Shown here in pieces: positions 49,301-57,226 of a DNA stretch of 64,000 bases. Origin of the DNA: an uncultured Kordiimonas sp. GTDB taxonomy: Bacteria > Pseudomonadota > Alphaproteobacteria > Sphingomonadales > Kordiimonadaceae. Location of the stretch: the NCBI GenBank assembly GCA_947500295.1, contig CANMRM010000006.1, positions 248,001-312,000 of the forward strand, in the 5' to 3' direction. Both the position numbers and the translations under genes were made by a program. Positions within the stretch are counted from its first letter, which is position 1. Each line of letters starts with the position of its first letter. Under the pieces are notes generated by a model. The model was given only the letters and a program-made list of their open reading frames with translations, did no database searches and was not told the origin of the DNA.

Positions 49301-52300
49301 TGCTCTTGTTGCAGTGCTTCGCTCTGAAATTCCGCCGAAGCCCCGCAAAAGCTTTCGGGTGAAAAGATGGGCCGAGGGTGCTGAGACTCTGCGTGGGCTG
49401 GCGGCCACGATCATGGAGATTGAGTGGGATAGCCTACAGTCGGTGATAGATCAGCAATCCCCTAAGTTGAGGAATATGTTGAGCTCTGCCCGGTTGATCG
49501 AAGGTGTTGATCCAAAAATGTTGCCCAAGATGGCAAAATATCGGGTGCGTTCTGGGCATTTCAGTATCTTCAATGGCAAAGAATACCCTGGCGGCAAAAC
49601 CCTGTACTTTCTCAGGGACAGCAATGGCAAAGATGCCTACGACATCGTTTCTGAAAGTCGAGAAGGGTTGATCAAAAAAGCGCGCCCACTCATTGAAGCC
49701 GTTGCTAAAGAGCTTGGGTCCACCAATACCACTAGATCGGTGAAACTTGATATTTACTCAAATCGCCGCAACGGCAAGGTCTACATTGGTAAAAAAGTCG
49801 GGCCTCGCAAATATATTGATTTGAAGGAGTTTGAAACGGGAGCTGATGCGCGAGCATACTTGAGAGATCATCACGACGAATTGCAAGCCTTGTTGGTTGA
49901 GCGGAAGAAAATTCCGTCTATGCGGAGGGAAGTGAACAACACACGTACCGGCCCAGATCACCGTAAGGGGCGCGATGTAACGGCTGATGAGTTTCGCGAA
50001 GCCTTTGGTTTCCGTGGTGTTGAATTTGGTAATTACGTAGATCAGGCTAAGCGACAACAGGACTTGAACGACGCATTTGATGGTTTTAGCGACTTGGCAG
50101 ACATGCTTGGTGTGCCGCTCCGTGCTCTCTCGATGAATGGTAGTCTGGGCATGGCCTTTGGGGCTCGTGGACGTGGTGCCGCAGGTGGATTCGCCGCACA
50201 CTTTGAACGTGACTATGTTGTTATCAATCTGACCAAGCGTTCAGGCGCCGGATCGCTTGCCCACGAATGGTGGCATGGTCTCGATAACTACTTTGGCCGA
50301 AGAAGCGAAGGTGGAGATTACATTACACCAAACGCCGCCAAGTTGAAGCGTGACGACACCGTTGAGGTGCGAGACGAAATAGTTGATGCCTACGTTGGTG
50401 TTGTGCAGGCAATCAACAACAGCGGTCTTGTGAAGCGTTCAAGGGTGCTCGATCGTCGCAGAAGCAAAGACTATTATTCTACGGTGGTAGAGCTCACAGC
50501 GCGGGCATTCGAGCGCTTCGTGATTGACAAGGCTTTCGCAGCGGGATCTGAGAACGATTATCTCGCCAACATTGAAGACGAAAGCACTTTCAACGCCTTT
50601 GAACAACTCACTGGAAATGAGGAAGCAAGCTATCCGTACCCGACCGACCAAGAGGCCGGGGAAATCAACAAGGCGTACCAGGCGTTGTTTGATGTGATGC
50701 AAACCCGCGAAGGTGAAGATGGCAATGTTGAACTGTTTCAATCGTCGTCCGCTGAGAACCAACCCTCCACGTTAAAAGGGCTGACTGAAGAAGCCCAGAA
50801 TGTTCTCAAAGATCGTTTCCGCGCTCTTGGGCTTACAAATAGGGCAGCTTTGTTCTTCCCTCGAGAAATCTCTGGCGCAATCGAGGGCGCCAAGTTTTCT
50901 GCCAATGGCCGGTTTGCAGTACTCCAAAAAGATGGTGCGGTGTATCGCATCGTCGAGGTGGCGCAAAACGCGCCGGACGCCTTGCACACACTAAACCACG
51001 AGGCAATTCACGTTCTACGCAACGTAAATGCTTTTAAGCAATCAGAATGGACTGCGCTTGTGAAGGCTGCGCAGGCTGACAAGGCACTGATGAAGCGCAT
51101 TGATGACCTTTATGCGGGCTTGGATCTTACCACAGACCAGAAGCAAGAAGAAGCAGTGGCAGAGATGTTTGCGGATTGGTCCAGGGGTCGACAACAGCAA
51201 CGTGGCTTGATCAGAAAAGCGTTTGAACGTCTGTCCTCAATCTTTGCTGCAATTCGCGAAGCAATCACCGGTGTAATCGGCGCTCAGACAGTTCTTAGAC
51301 GCGTTGAAAGCGGTGATGTAGGTCGCCGCCTGGGGGATACAAACACAATTGTCGAAGATGTGCGGCTTCAACCGCGTCGCAAGTCAGACAGTGCCCCAGA
51401 CAGTCTGTTGAATGTGGACTTCGGTCAGCCCCACCAATCGTCGATCGAGCAGCTTTCAAAAAGCCACCTGCCTGTGTGGCAGCGCCTGCGTGCAGCTACA
51501 AGCAAACTTGCTTTGCGTGAACAGTTCGACCGCCTGCGTCACGTAATGCAGGACGCTATGCTTCCTGTTTTTCGCATCCAAGGGGAAATTGAACGCGCTA
51601 CCGGAAAGCCAATTGCCGAGTCTCTGGACGTTTATCAGAAAGAAACCCTGTATTCCGGTCGCGTAGGCGCCCGTTTCGAGAAGCTTGTAGATGAACACAT
51701 CGAGCCGCTGATGGAAGCCATGAAGGCGGAAAAAGTGAGCATGGATGAGCTTGAAGCCTATCTTTATGCCCGACATGCAAAAGAGCGCAATGCCTACATC
51801 AATGAGATCAACCCCGAATTTGAAGAAGGCTCGGGATCCGGCATGACCGACGCCGATGCCGACGCAATTATGCTGTCGGTGAAAGACTCGGGACGGAAGA
51901 AAATCTTTGATAAATTGGCAGGCCGAATTGATACGGTTTTGCAGGACAGTCTGCAATCTCGCGTTGACGATGGTCTTATTTCTGAAGAAGAAGCCATTGC
52001 GCTGCGTAAGCGTTGGAAAAACTATGTCCCGCTGCGCGGGTCATCTGAAATGGACCCAGATCAAGCCTATCAGGTTGAGCGCCCCCGATCATCAAGCGGC
52101 AAGAGCGTTAAAGGACGAGAGTTCCAGCAGGCTTTTGGCCGGAAAACACGGGCCGCTGAGATCGTGCCTTATGTCTTCATGCAGGCGCAGGAATCGATTA
52201 TTCGTGGTGAAAAGAACCGTGTCGCCGTCGCACTTCACAATCTGGCAGTCAACAACCCCAATGATGAATTCTGGGCTGTTCACAAAATTACCAGCAAGCC

Positions 52301-54134
52301 CTTTCTTGACCGAAAGACAGGTCAGGTCACGTATCGCGTTCAGTCAATTGCCAAGGAGGATGCAGACTTCACTGTGAGTGCGAAGCAGGGCGGGCAGGTT
52401 GTTAGGGTGATCATGAACCGGCAAAACCCCGCTGCTGTGCGTTTGGCCGCGGCTATGAGAAATCTGGACGGCGAGAACATGAGCCACTTGGTACAGTGGA
52501 TGGGTAACGCAACACGCTTTCTCTCAGCCATCAATACCAGCTACAACCCGGAATTCGTCATCTCCAATGCGCTACGAGACCTTGAGACAGGTCTAACCCT
52601 CGCACAACAGTTTGATGTCGAGAAGCTGACCAAGAAGATGCTGAAAAGCTGGTTGCCTGCGATTGTTGGTGCGGAGCAGGGGGCGTTTCGTAAAGGAAAC
52701 AGTGAGTGGCGCCAGTGGTATGATGAATACACTCTGGCCGGTGGCAGGGTTTTCTTTAACACTATGGACGATGTGCGCGGCACGCGTAAAAAGCTGGATA
52801 GACTTCTGAAGCAGCAGGGTCGGTATGATGTTGGGCGTGCGCTGCGCACAGTCGGTGACACCATCCAAAAAGTGAACCTTGGCGTCGAAAGCGCCGTTCG
52901 ACTGTCCGTGTACAGGCATCTCAGAGAAGCTGGTGTTAGCAAGGGCAAGGCTGCTGTTGCTGCCAAAGAGCTCACAGTTAACTTCAATCGCAAGGGAACG
53001 ATGGGACCTGTCATCAATTCCTTCTACATGTTTTTCAACGCAGGCATTCAGGGCACATTCACGCTGCTGACAGCAGCGAAGCGCAGCAGAAACGTGAGAA
53101 GGGCACTTGGTGGCCTGGTAGCAGCTGGCGCCCTGTTAGAAATTTGGAATCAGGTATTCAGTCCGGAAGACGAGGACGGCGAAAAAAAGTACGACAAACT
53201 GTCAGAGTTTGAGAAGTCCCGCAACTTCATCCTGTATATCCCTGGCACCGATCGACCGATCGAGTTTCCTGCTGGTTATGGGCTCAACTTCTTTTTGCAT
53301 GCCGGCAGAACCAGTGTTGAAATTGCCAGCGGCAAGCCTGTCATGGAAAGCGTCTCCAACCTTGGTGTCACTGCACTTGAGGCATTTAACCCTATTGGTG
53401 GTGCCGGCAGCATGGTCAAGCAGCTGTCTCCGACCCTCATTGATCCCCTGGTCGAAATAGAGTTGAACGAAGATTTTGCAGGCAGGCAGATCAGGCCGGA
53501 AAATCCATTTGAAGACTTTAGGCCTGATAGCCAGAAGAAGTTTGCCAGCGTAAGCCCAATTGCTGAGAGCGTGGCAGAGAACCTGAACGAACTCACTGGC
53601 GGCAGCAATGTCGAGCCAGGCTTGGTGGATGTGAGCCCTGAAAATATTGAACACCTATTCCAGTTTGTAACGGGTTCAGCGGGCCGTTTCTATCAGCGGA
53701 TTGCTGATTTGCCTGACAAACTGGTTGACCCCACCAAGGAGGTGACAGAGAACGACATTCCATTTCTTCGCAAAGTTATTGGGCCAGAGGATTTTACGTG
53801 GAAAAACCGCGAGCGCTTCTATGAGCGTGCAGAGTCTGTCGAGCGCGCATGGACTTATTACCAAGACTATGTGAAGGCTGGTGATGTTGAAAATGCCAAG
53901 CGTTACCTGGAAGAAAATCGAGACCTTTTGGCACTTCGAGACCTCACCCGGCGCGTTAGGCGGGACCTGTCGGGCCTTCGTCGTGGTCGCCTTCAACTGA
54001 TGGAATTGCAAGATCGCGACGAAATTACAATTGACGAATTTGCCTCAAAAATGGAACCATTGCGCGAATCAGAGAAACGATTGATCAATATGTTCAACCG
54101 CACGTACGTTGAAAAGCTTCTGAAAGAGGATTGA
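46338..54134 (+). CDS. Giant polyvalent ejection protein with two metallopeptidase-like motifs
   Basis: 2598 aa. The N-terminus has two DPFDLTGL/NDFDLAGL repeats, then helical and Pro/Glu-rich linkers. The middle carries an LPD1-like domain (FGFRGVEFGNYV, LSMNGSLGMAFGARGRG) with AHEWWHGLDNYF, HExxH-like at 1309-1313. A second zincin-like motif HEAIH (1554-1558) is followed by EEAVAEMFADW. The C-terminal 550 residues resemble LPD38 with hydrophobic helices (GPVINSFYMFFNAGIQGTFT). Such polyvalent proteins are injected with phage DNA, where peptidase domains may act on host targets. Activity is unproven. Confidence 0.75.
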   Translation: MDRQDPFDLTGLTPLTQAPESQTQNDFDLAGLEPVFKSSFEVGNTARLTGERAGDVAGYFVDFSNTIARAIEGEVDLGALILGRSRETLDKAGVEPAFFVGDRGFGFANADEKRRIREVSDQFLRKVADNLTGLDLGGDDSKLTTWEEVKDRPFSAVAPFIAEQGIISVPDMLAAVFATPGYAAARSQEIGESRAQNDGREEPTFQDVVNAAPAAVASTLLERFGGRGVLGLDEAAVTAGKQILPEAGKAAAKEGLTEFGQGIIENAGSTVGTERGFDVSEALDEGAAGLVAGTGFGGTVRATTAGVELAGNRRPAPIGETNIDGEQLDVLPDNVTQADVDSPIPTDVISEGRKALEGALNEAAAPTPPAPQPLPVQQPSATQVEPAPTPVTETLFDSETGDAIGQFNPQTGETIVDADVSGLAPVVDAATAAIAPEPAAAAEPTPAPDPTPVSVGSDIDFEGRQVNVTAVEGRFIIARDAEGVPTVFRGKKDFEARTGLQFEGFAAQRSAIPARPKTVTDLLRQRGVRLDDARQQGVDLDGKLPKHLRQVFTNNPKSLTLDQVGERLAELGVLPQGTYTVADVVEVLNRDLLAHRNKDFSQNVVPASEVAAQVERLDYEARQAELGELADLSYNERAESLRQSLEATPVEGDQLTQAEIEAAFDLDGLDTQVIDANEAAEREALEAYYRGEELYSRGRTDRGERADPALRAVPGNEQPSSGRGDLRQEARRVEGDPRPSEKPQELDPFDLTQAPEPAAATSPEPTTLSQDDKEYYADLANAIVKNKWADRGSPVYEIAQKAKAQKLLSVTERNTIETVFGNRAARRIAQAGREKREAEAAATENGGQTRVPGSERTDEVQEQQRRAKAEVDARQQQSKIRRGGQESLADQEGGLFSAERDRGELLAAPAPAPEPAPAPEPSPEKGKKTAGRIEDSGEKIGGARKDLARALKDVLQSSIDVKSAPLSKFFPQPDYAKLSAEGIEPRRLALVAVLRSEIPPKPRKSFRVKRWAEGAETLRGLAATIMEIEWDSLQSVIDQQSPKLRNMLSSARLIEGVDPKMLPKMAKYRVRSGHFSIFNGKEYPGGKTLYFLRDSNGKDAYDIVSESREGLIKKARPLIEAVAKELGSTNTTRSVKLDIYSNRRNGKVYIGKKVGPRKYIDLKEFETGADARAYLRDHHDELQALLVERKKIPSMRREVNNTRTGPDHRKGRDVTADEFREAFGFRGVEFGNYVDQAKRQQDLNDAFDGFSDLADMLGVPLRALSMNGSLGMAFGARGRGAAGGFAAHFERDYVVINLTKRSGAGSLAHEWWHGLDNYFGRRSEGGDYITPNAAKLKRDDTVEVRDEIVDAYVGVVQAINNSGLVKRSRVLDRRRSKDYYSTVVELTARAFERFVIDKAFAAGSENDYLANIEDESTFNAFEQLTGNEEASYPYPTDQEAGEINKAYQALFDVMQTREGEDGNVELFQSSSAENQPSTLKGLTEEAQNVLKDRFRALGLTNRAALFFPREISGAIEGAKFSANGRFAVLQKDGAVYRIVEVAQNAPDALHTLNHEAIHVLRNVNAFKQSEWTALVKAAQADKALMKRIDDLYAGLDLTTDQKQEEAVAEMFADWSRGRQQQRGLIRKAFERLSSIFAAIREAITGVIGAQTVLRRVESGDVGRRLGDTNTIVEDVRLQPRRKSDSAPDSLLNVDFGQPHQSSIEQLSKSHLPVWQRLRAATSKLALREQFDRLRHVMQDAMLPVFRIQGEIERATGKPIAESLDVYQKETLYSGRVGARFEKLVDEHIEPLMEAMKAEKVSMDELEAYLYARHAKERNAYINEINPEFEEGSGSGMTDADADAIMLSVKDSGRKKIFDKLAGRIDTVLQDSLQSRVDDGLISEEEAIALRKRWKNYVPLRGSSEMDPDQAYQVERPRSSSGKSVKGREFQQAFGRKTRAAEIVPYVFMQAQESIIRGEKNRVAVALHNLAVNNPNDEFWAVHKITSKPFLDRKTGQVTYRVQSIAKEDADFTVSAKQGGQVVRVIMNRQNPAAVRLAAAMRNLDGENMSHLVQWMGNATRFLSAINTSYNPEFVISNALRDLETGLTLAQQFDVEKLTKKMLKSWLPAIVGAEQGAFRKGNSEWRQWYDEYTLAGGRVFFNTMDDVRGTRKKLDRLLKQQGRYDVGRALRTVGDTIQKVNLGVESAVRLSVYRHLREAGVSKGKAAVAAKELTVNFNRKGTMGPVINSFYMFFNAGIQGTFTLLTAAKRSRNVRRALGGLVAAGALLEIWNQVFSPEDEDGEKKYDKLSEFEKSRNFILYIPGTDRPIEFPAGYGLNFFLHAGRTSVEIASGKPVMESVSNLGVTALEAFNPIGGAGSMVKQLSPTLIDPLVEIELNEDFAGRQIRPENPFEDFRPDSQKKFASVSPIAESVAENLNELTGGSNVEPGLVDVSPENIEHLFQFVTGSAGRFYQRIADLPDKLVDPTKEVTENDIPFLRKVIGPEDFTWKNRERFYERAESVERAWTYYQDYVKAGDVENAKRYLEENRDLLALRDLTRRVRRDLSGLRRGRLQLMELQDRDEITIDEFASKMEPLRESEKRLINMFNRTYVEKLLKED
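48406..48576 (+). CDS. Embedded high-GC3 ORF inside the giant gene
   Basis: 56 aa in the +1 frame relative to the giant gene. A GTG start at 48406 has GGAGG nine bases upstream. The product reads as a coherent coiled coil (LTEVNERIRHYEQFLETN, TFAKRLGELRATRDHLKSRK). Most third codon positions are G or C, unlike the neighbouring DNA. In the giant frame the same bases give an Arg/Pro/Gly-rich low-complexity stretch. It looks like a small gene, or a fragment of one from a GC-rich genome, inserted without breaking the host frame. No family recognised. Confidence 0.5.
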   Translation: MEKNYTVEGGLTEVNERIRHYEQFLETNSHHPDAETFAKRLGELRATRDHLKSRKS

Positions 54135-54136
54135 CT

Positions 54137-54370
54137 TTGGACCTTGAGACTTATCGTTTGATGGGAGCAATCGCATTCTTCTACCTCCCGGCGATATTAA
54201 TCTTCATCGGGATTGTTGTTCTCGTATTCAAGCGTGAAAGCGATCCGAACCGCTACTTTGACGCGGCGATCGCGGGTGCGTTCTGGTACTTGACCCTATT
54301 GGGTATGTTGGCGAATGTCGTCAAAGATCGCAGAAATGCTCGTCGTGTTACCAGCGACGATGACGGTTAG
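54137..54370 (+). CDS. Small membrane protein
   Basis: 77 aa from a TTG at 54137 (GAGG upstream). Two hydrophobic segments (about 10-30, AIAFFYLPAILIFIGIVVLV, and 45-62) and a charged C-terminus. It immediately follows the giant gene. Unknown function. Confidence 0.45.
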   Translation: MDLETYRLMGAIAFFYLPAILIFIGIVVLVFKRESDPNRYFDAAIAGAFWYLTLLGMLANVVKDRRNARRVTSDDDG

Positions 54371-54372
54371 CC

Positions 54373-54570
54373 GTGTGTGATGACGATATAGGCCCCGAAT
54401 TGGCGGAGGCGCTGCGACTCTGCGGCGAGTTGGCTCCTGCTCTAAAGGAACTGCCTTACAACACCGCGACCGCTTTGGTTTACACACTTCTGCAAGATTT
54501 GGAACCATCCTTTGACAACGAATTGAAGCGGCAGAATCGGCACGAAACCGGAACAGGTTTCGACCATTAA
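54373..54570 (+). CDS. Short acidic ORF at the end of the late operon
   Basis: 65 aa from a GTG. Helical, acidic (ELAEALRLCGELAPALKELP). Little support beyond position 2 bp after the previous stop. Could be a real small late gene. Confidence 0.35.
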   Translation: MCDDDIGPELAEALRLCGELAPALKELPYNTATALVYTLLQDLEPSFDNELKRQNRHETGTGFDH

Positions 54571-54614
54571 CGTCTTCATCTGCAAAGCTTTTTTGTGGTA
54601 CAATAGCAGCTTCT

Positions 54615-54647
54615 ACAAGGGCCGTTCGTGACCGCCCCGGCCCTTGT
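54615..54647. terminator. Strong 10-bp hairpin after the late operon
   Basis: ACAAGGGCCG and CGGCCCTTGT flank a 13-nt loop. A C-rich rather than T-rich tail follows. Together with the next hairpin it closes the rightward operon. Confidence 0.55.
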
Positions 54648-54715
54648 CCCCCGTTTAGGCCCGAGTGTCGCGTTTTTTCGTTTGCAGAAAGGCTAGTTGA
54701 TCCGATAACAGACCC

Positions 54716-54742
54716 GAGGCCGCGATTTTTGCGGCCTCTTTT
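54716..54742. terminator. Bidirectional intrinsic terminator
   Basis: GAGGCCGC, loop GATTTTT, GCGGCCTC, then TTTTGTT. It lies between convergent genes (rightward late operon and two leftward genes), ending both transcripts. Confidence 0.8.
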
Positions 54743-54751
54743 GTTGATTTG

Positions 54752-54985
54752 TCACTTGTTCTTTCTGCTGGCCAGCACTTCCGGCTGGATGATCGGCAGC
54801 CATTTTTTTGACCCGCAGGGGCAGTTAAACTCCATATCATGCAATTGCGTCGACCTGCCATGCTTGGCCCGGGCGATCAAATCTTTTACGTCCACTTCCC
54901 ATTTTCTATTGCAACCAACCCCACTGCAGTAGACATCGATCACACTGTTCTCGTGTCGATCCAGATCCCCAAGCAACACACTCAT
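54752..54985 (-). CDS. Cys-rich small protein
   Basis: 77 aa with Cys pairs spaced like a zinc-binding site (VYCSGVGCNRKWEVDV and FNCPCGSKKW). A short acidic N-terminus contains HENSVIDVY. A lysogeny-expressed accessory gene is possible because it lies outside the late operon and points leftward. No family recognised. Confidence 0.5.
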   Translation of the reverse strand: MSVLLGDLDRHENSVIDVYCSGVGCNRKWEVDVKDLIARAKHGRSTQLHDMEFNCPCGSKKWLPIIQPEVLASRKNK

Positions 54986-55350
54986 TTGTCATTGTCGGCG
55001 AACAAGGGGAACATGCGCTCGCTCCATCCTCCTCCCACGGCGATTGCCAATGCATCAAGGTCGCGTACGTGCTGCTCGATGGCTGCCCGGAACTCTGGAT
55101 CCAGAGACCTGTTGGTGAGCCATTTCGTCTTATACGCCAGGCTTGCTGCTTTGATGGCTTTCACATCATTGGAAGCATCGATGTCAGCGGCAATCATATT
55201 TCCGATCTGGTTATAGCTGTCTGCGGCCTTGTTATGGGCACGCTTGATGTATTTCTCGCTGTGGTTCCGGCATTTGTTCAAATAGAACGGCACGGCCAGG
55301 CGGGCGTGGATGCGTAGTGTACGCATTGGGTCTTTCAATCCTGTGGTCAT
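54982..55350 (-). CDS. Prophage right-end accessory protein
   Basis: 122 aa, helical (CRNHSEKYIKRAHNKAADSY, IEQHVRDLDALAIAVGGGWS). Overlaps the Cys-rich gene by 4 bp. The last gene before the attachment region, transcribed leftward away from it, as is typical of moron-type or lysogenic genes. Function unknown. Confidence 0.5.
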   Translation of the reverse strand: MTTGLKDPMRTLRIHARLAVPFYLNKCRNHSEKYIKRAHNKAADSYNQIGNMIAADIDASNDVKAIKAASLAYKTKWLTNRSLDPEFRAAIEQHVRDLDALAIAVGGGWSERMFPLFADNDK

Positions 55351-55464
55351 GACTCGGACTCATACCACCGGAACAAAAGAGGAACAAGCGGGCGTTGTGA
55401 ATAAGAAAAACTTTTTCTCTATTCGCCATTTTCGGACAAATCCACAGCCCTGAGTTTAGCAGTG

Positions 55465-55495
55465 TGTGGGAATGGCTGTGGGAAAAGTGTGGGAA
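55465..55495 (+). repeat. Three TGTGGGAA repeats, candidate integrase arm sites
   Basis: TGTGGGAA begins at 55465, 55477 and 55488, 12 and 11 bp apart, in the otherwise gene-free interval 55351-55553 just before tRNA-Cys. Evenly phased short repeats near a tRNA end are typical integrase arm-binding sites flanking an attachment core. A GGCGA/TCGCC imperfect hairpin follows (about 55497-55525). Confidence 0.6.
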
Positions 55496-55553
55496 CGGCG
55501 ACCTCTCGTTTCGAAAGATCGCCGCTAAATCACTGTAATTAGTGAAGAATTCT

Positions 55554-55627
55554 TGGAGGCGCGAACGAGAATCGAACTCGTGTACACGGATTTGCAATCC
55601 GCTGCGTAGCCACTCCGCCATCGCGCC
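55554..55627 (-). tRNA. tRNA-Cys (GCA), with encoded CCA; attachment-site candidate
   Basis: The minus strand gives a 7-bp acceptor stem GGCGCGA/TCGCGCC, discriminator T, and encoded CCA at 55556-55554. The anticodon stem-loop is CGGATTGCAAATCCG with anticodon GCA. The T-arm CGAGTTCGATTCTCG is intact. The left prophage lies on the 3' side, the usual geometry for insertion at a tRNA 3' end with regeneration of the gene. A second integrase gene starts on the 5' side. Confidence 0.95.
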
Positions 55628-55691
55628 TCATGTGGCAAAATGCTTTAATTTTCAATCATTTATGTAGACCGAAATCAAAGCTGATAAAGTG

Positions 55692-55725
55692 TTAGACACT
55701 TTTTCAGGAGGCCTTTAGACACTTT
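55692..55725 (+). repeat. Direct repeat TTAGACACTTT beside the second integrase
   Basis: Two perfect 11-bp copies start at 55692 and 55715 (period 23), between tRNA-Cys and the second integrase gene. They may be arm-type sites for that integrase, marking the left end of the second element. The rest of 55628-55813 is AT-rich with no gene. Confidence 0.5.
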
Positions 55726-55813
55726 CGCGTCTGAAAGCCGATGCTTTATAGGGTTTATGGGTAAAAGGGTAAAGGGGTTTCTTATGCAAATTCTTTATGT
55801 TTTGCGTAAGCCG

Positions 55814-56842
55814 CTACCGCCTGCTGCCGGGTAGCTTCGCAATCGCGGCCTGCGCCCGCCTTTTCCGTTTCGTACGCTCAATATAGTAGCTGATCATGGC
55901 GTCACTCTGCCCGGTGATGGACTTGATTTCTTCTCGCGTGCATCCCGCGTCCGCGAGCGCACCACACGCCGTCTTGCGTAGTCCGTGATACGACAGACCC
56001 GATAGGCCAGCTTGACGCACCACGCGCGTTATTTCTTCCTTCAGCCACCGTTGCCCCCACGGGCGACCCTGCCGCGTAGTGAAGATCACAACGCTGGTAC
56101 GCGGTATTGTGTCGAGTATTTTGCGAAACAGCGGGTGAATGGGAATGAAAAGCTCAATGCCCGTGCTGTGTTTGGTCTTGTTGGGCTTTACCCGAATGAC
56201 ATTGCCGCGAATGTCCGCCCATGTCAGGCGCACTACGTCGCCTTGCCGCAGGCCGGTAAACAACGCGGCCGCAATCACGCTGTTGAGCTCATCGTAGGCC
56301 ACGCGCCGCACCTTCTGAATATCAAGAAGCTCCCACGGCTTGTAACCGTCGCCCATGCGCAGCTTTTTGATCCGCAGGGCAGGGTGATCAGTGCGCCAGC
56401 CAAGATCGACACAAAAGGACATAAGGATGGAAATCACCTGCACCACATAGTTGGCCCGGCGCGGTGTCGCAGAAAGCTTGTCTCTGAGCCCGATAACAAA
56501 AGCACGCGGCATTGTGGCGACGGGCCGGTCCGCAAAATTGTCCTCAAGGAACTTCAGGTGAATTTCATAGTCCTTTTGTGTGCGCTCGGACTTTTCCTTG
56601 AAGTCTGGGCTGGCGCGATACAGGGAAATCAGGTGTTTGAGCGATTTTACGAGCGGCGGCTGCAGGGCCGTCTTTTCTTGTTCGACAGCCTTCAGGCATT
56701 GCGCGTAGGCGTCCACAAAGTCGGCACTGGTATGATCGGAGGGCAGGCGAATGGCGTGGGGCAGCATTGCATGCCGAAAATAGTGATACCATTTACCGTT
56801 GCGCTTGTAGCTTTTTACATGGCTAGGTGTAGGCGTTTTCAT
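55814..56842 (-). CDS. int: Tyrosine integrase of the second element
   Basis: 342 aa. Core-binding domain about 65-150 (SERTQKDYEIHLKFLEDNFA). The catalytic domain has Arg in FTGLRQGDVVRLTWADI, HGLRKTACGALADAGC (His-x-x-Arg) and the nucleophile Tyr in ISYYIERT. The position of the second conserved His is taken by Gln-Ser (GQSDAM), a tolerated variation. It excises and integrates its element by site-specific recombination. It points toward tRNA-Cys and follows the AlpA-like gene with a 20-bp overlap. Confidence 0.85.
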   Translation of the reverse strand: MKTPTPSHVKSYKRNGKWYHYFRHAMLPHAIRLPSDHTSADFVDAYAQCLKAVEQEKTALQPPLVKSLKHLISLYRASPDFKEKSERTQKDYEIHLKFLEDNFADRPVATMPRAFVIGLRDKLSATPRRANYVVQVISILMSFCVDLGWRTDHPALRIKKLRMGDGYKPWELLDIQKVRRVAYDELNSVIAAALFTGLRQGDVVRLTWADIRGNVIRVKPNKTKHSTGIELFIPIHPLFRKILDTIPRTSVVIFTTRQGRPWGQRWLKEEITRVVRQAGLSGLSYHGLRKTACGALADAGCTREEIKSITGQSDAMISYYIERTKRKRRAQAAIAKLPGSRR

Positions 56843-57119
56843 TCAGGTTCCCCAAATCACTCATCCAGTCTTGAGAATTGCCGGAGGCAAGCCCGTCTGA
56901 ATTCGCAAGCTGGGCGGCGCCTACAAGATCAAGGTCTTGCTTTTTCCACATGGGCGTGGAGCCAAAGCGCACCGGCTGGGGAAGGTCGTTGTTTTCAACA
57001 AGTCTGTCAAACTGCTCAAGGCTCACTGGGCCGACATAGAGCGCAGCAACCTCGCGCCGCATAAAGGCGGGCCAATTGGGCATTAATGACAGTTTTTTCA
57101 GATAATTTGCGTCTGACAT
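56823..57119 (-). CDS. AlpA/excisionase-like DNA-binding protein
   Basis: 98 aa. FMRREVAALYVGPVSLEQFD and LPQPVRFGSTPMWKKQDLDL show the MerR-like winged HTH of AlpA/Xis proteins: an initial helix pair, then a wing ending in a W-x-x-x-D-L motif. Directly upstream of int2, it probably directs excision or activates the integrase. A GTCCTA operator lies 88 bp upstream of its start. Confidence 0.7.
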   Translation of the reverse strand: MSDANYLKKLSLMPNWPAFMRREVAALYVGPVSLEQFDRLVENNDLPQPVRFGSTPMWKKQDLDLVGAAQLANSDGLASGNSQDWMSDLGNLNENAYT

Positions 57120-57206
57120 TGCAGGTCGCGTCCTCAGCCTGTTTGCCTCTCACTGGCAATTACGCAATCAGAAAGCATTCAAAATCTGTAAAATGTCAAG
57201 AAAAAA

Positions 57207-57225
57207 CGTCCTAAAAAATAGGACG
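57207..57225. promoter_or_regulatory. Operator of the second element at the excisionase/integrase promoter
   Basis: CGTCCTAAAAAATAGGACG is a perfect 7-bp inverted repeat around five A. The core GTCCTA-N5-TAGGAC recurs at 60582-60598 beside the CI-like repressor. A minus-strand TTGACA (about 57195) follows it, placing the operator at the -35 of the leftward excisionase/integrase promoter. Confidence 0.65.
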
Positions 57226-57226
57226 A

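Larger units (their letters stand above)
1..55600. mobile_element. Temperate podovirus-like prophage, left end outside window
   Basis: A contiguous phage genome. A leftward arm carries the integrase and recombination genes. It is followed by a luxR-luxI-luxR cassette, repressor and Cro genes, a replication gene with iterons, terminase, portal, scaffold, capsid, tail, lysis and ejection genes. The right end is placed at the 3' side of tRNA-Cys, where three arm-type repeats sit. The integrase at the opposite end fits an attP lying between the integrase and the right end of the circular genome. The left boundary is not visible. The exact core-site coordinates are inference. Confidence 0.85.

Noticed and set aside
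55232-55621. 129-codon minus-strand ORF beginning MAEWLRSGLQIRVHEFDSR
   Set aside because: This is the translated tRNA-Cys sequence and its flank, a frequent false gene call over tRNAs.
56012-57064. 350-codon plus-strand ORF opposite the second integrase
   Set aside because: It is the reverse complement shadow of a clear tyrosine recombinase and its upstream gene.
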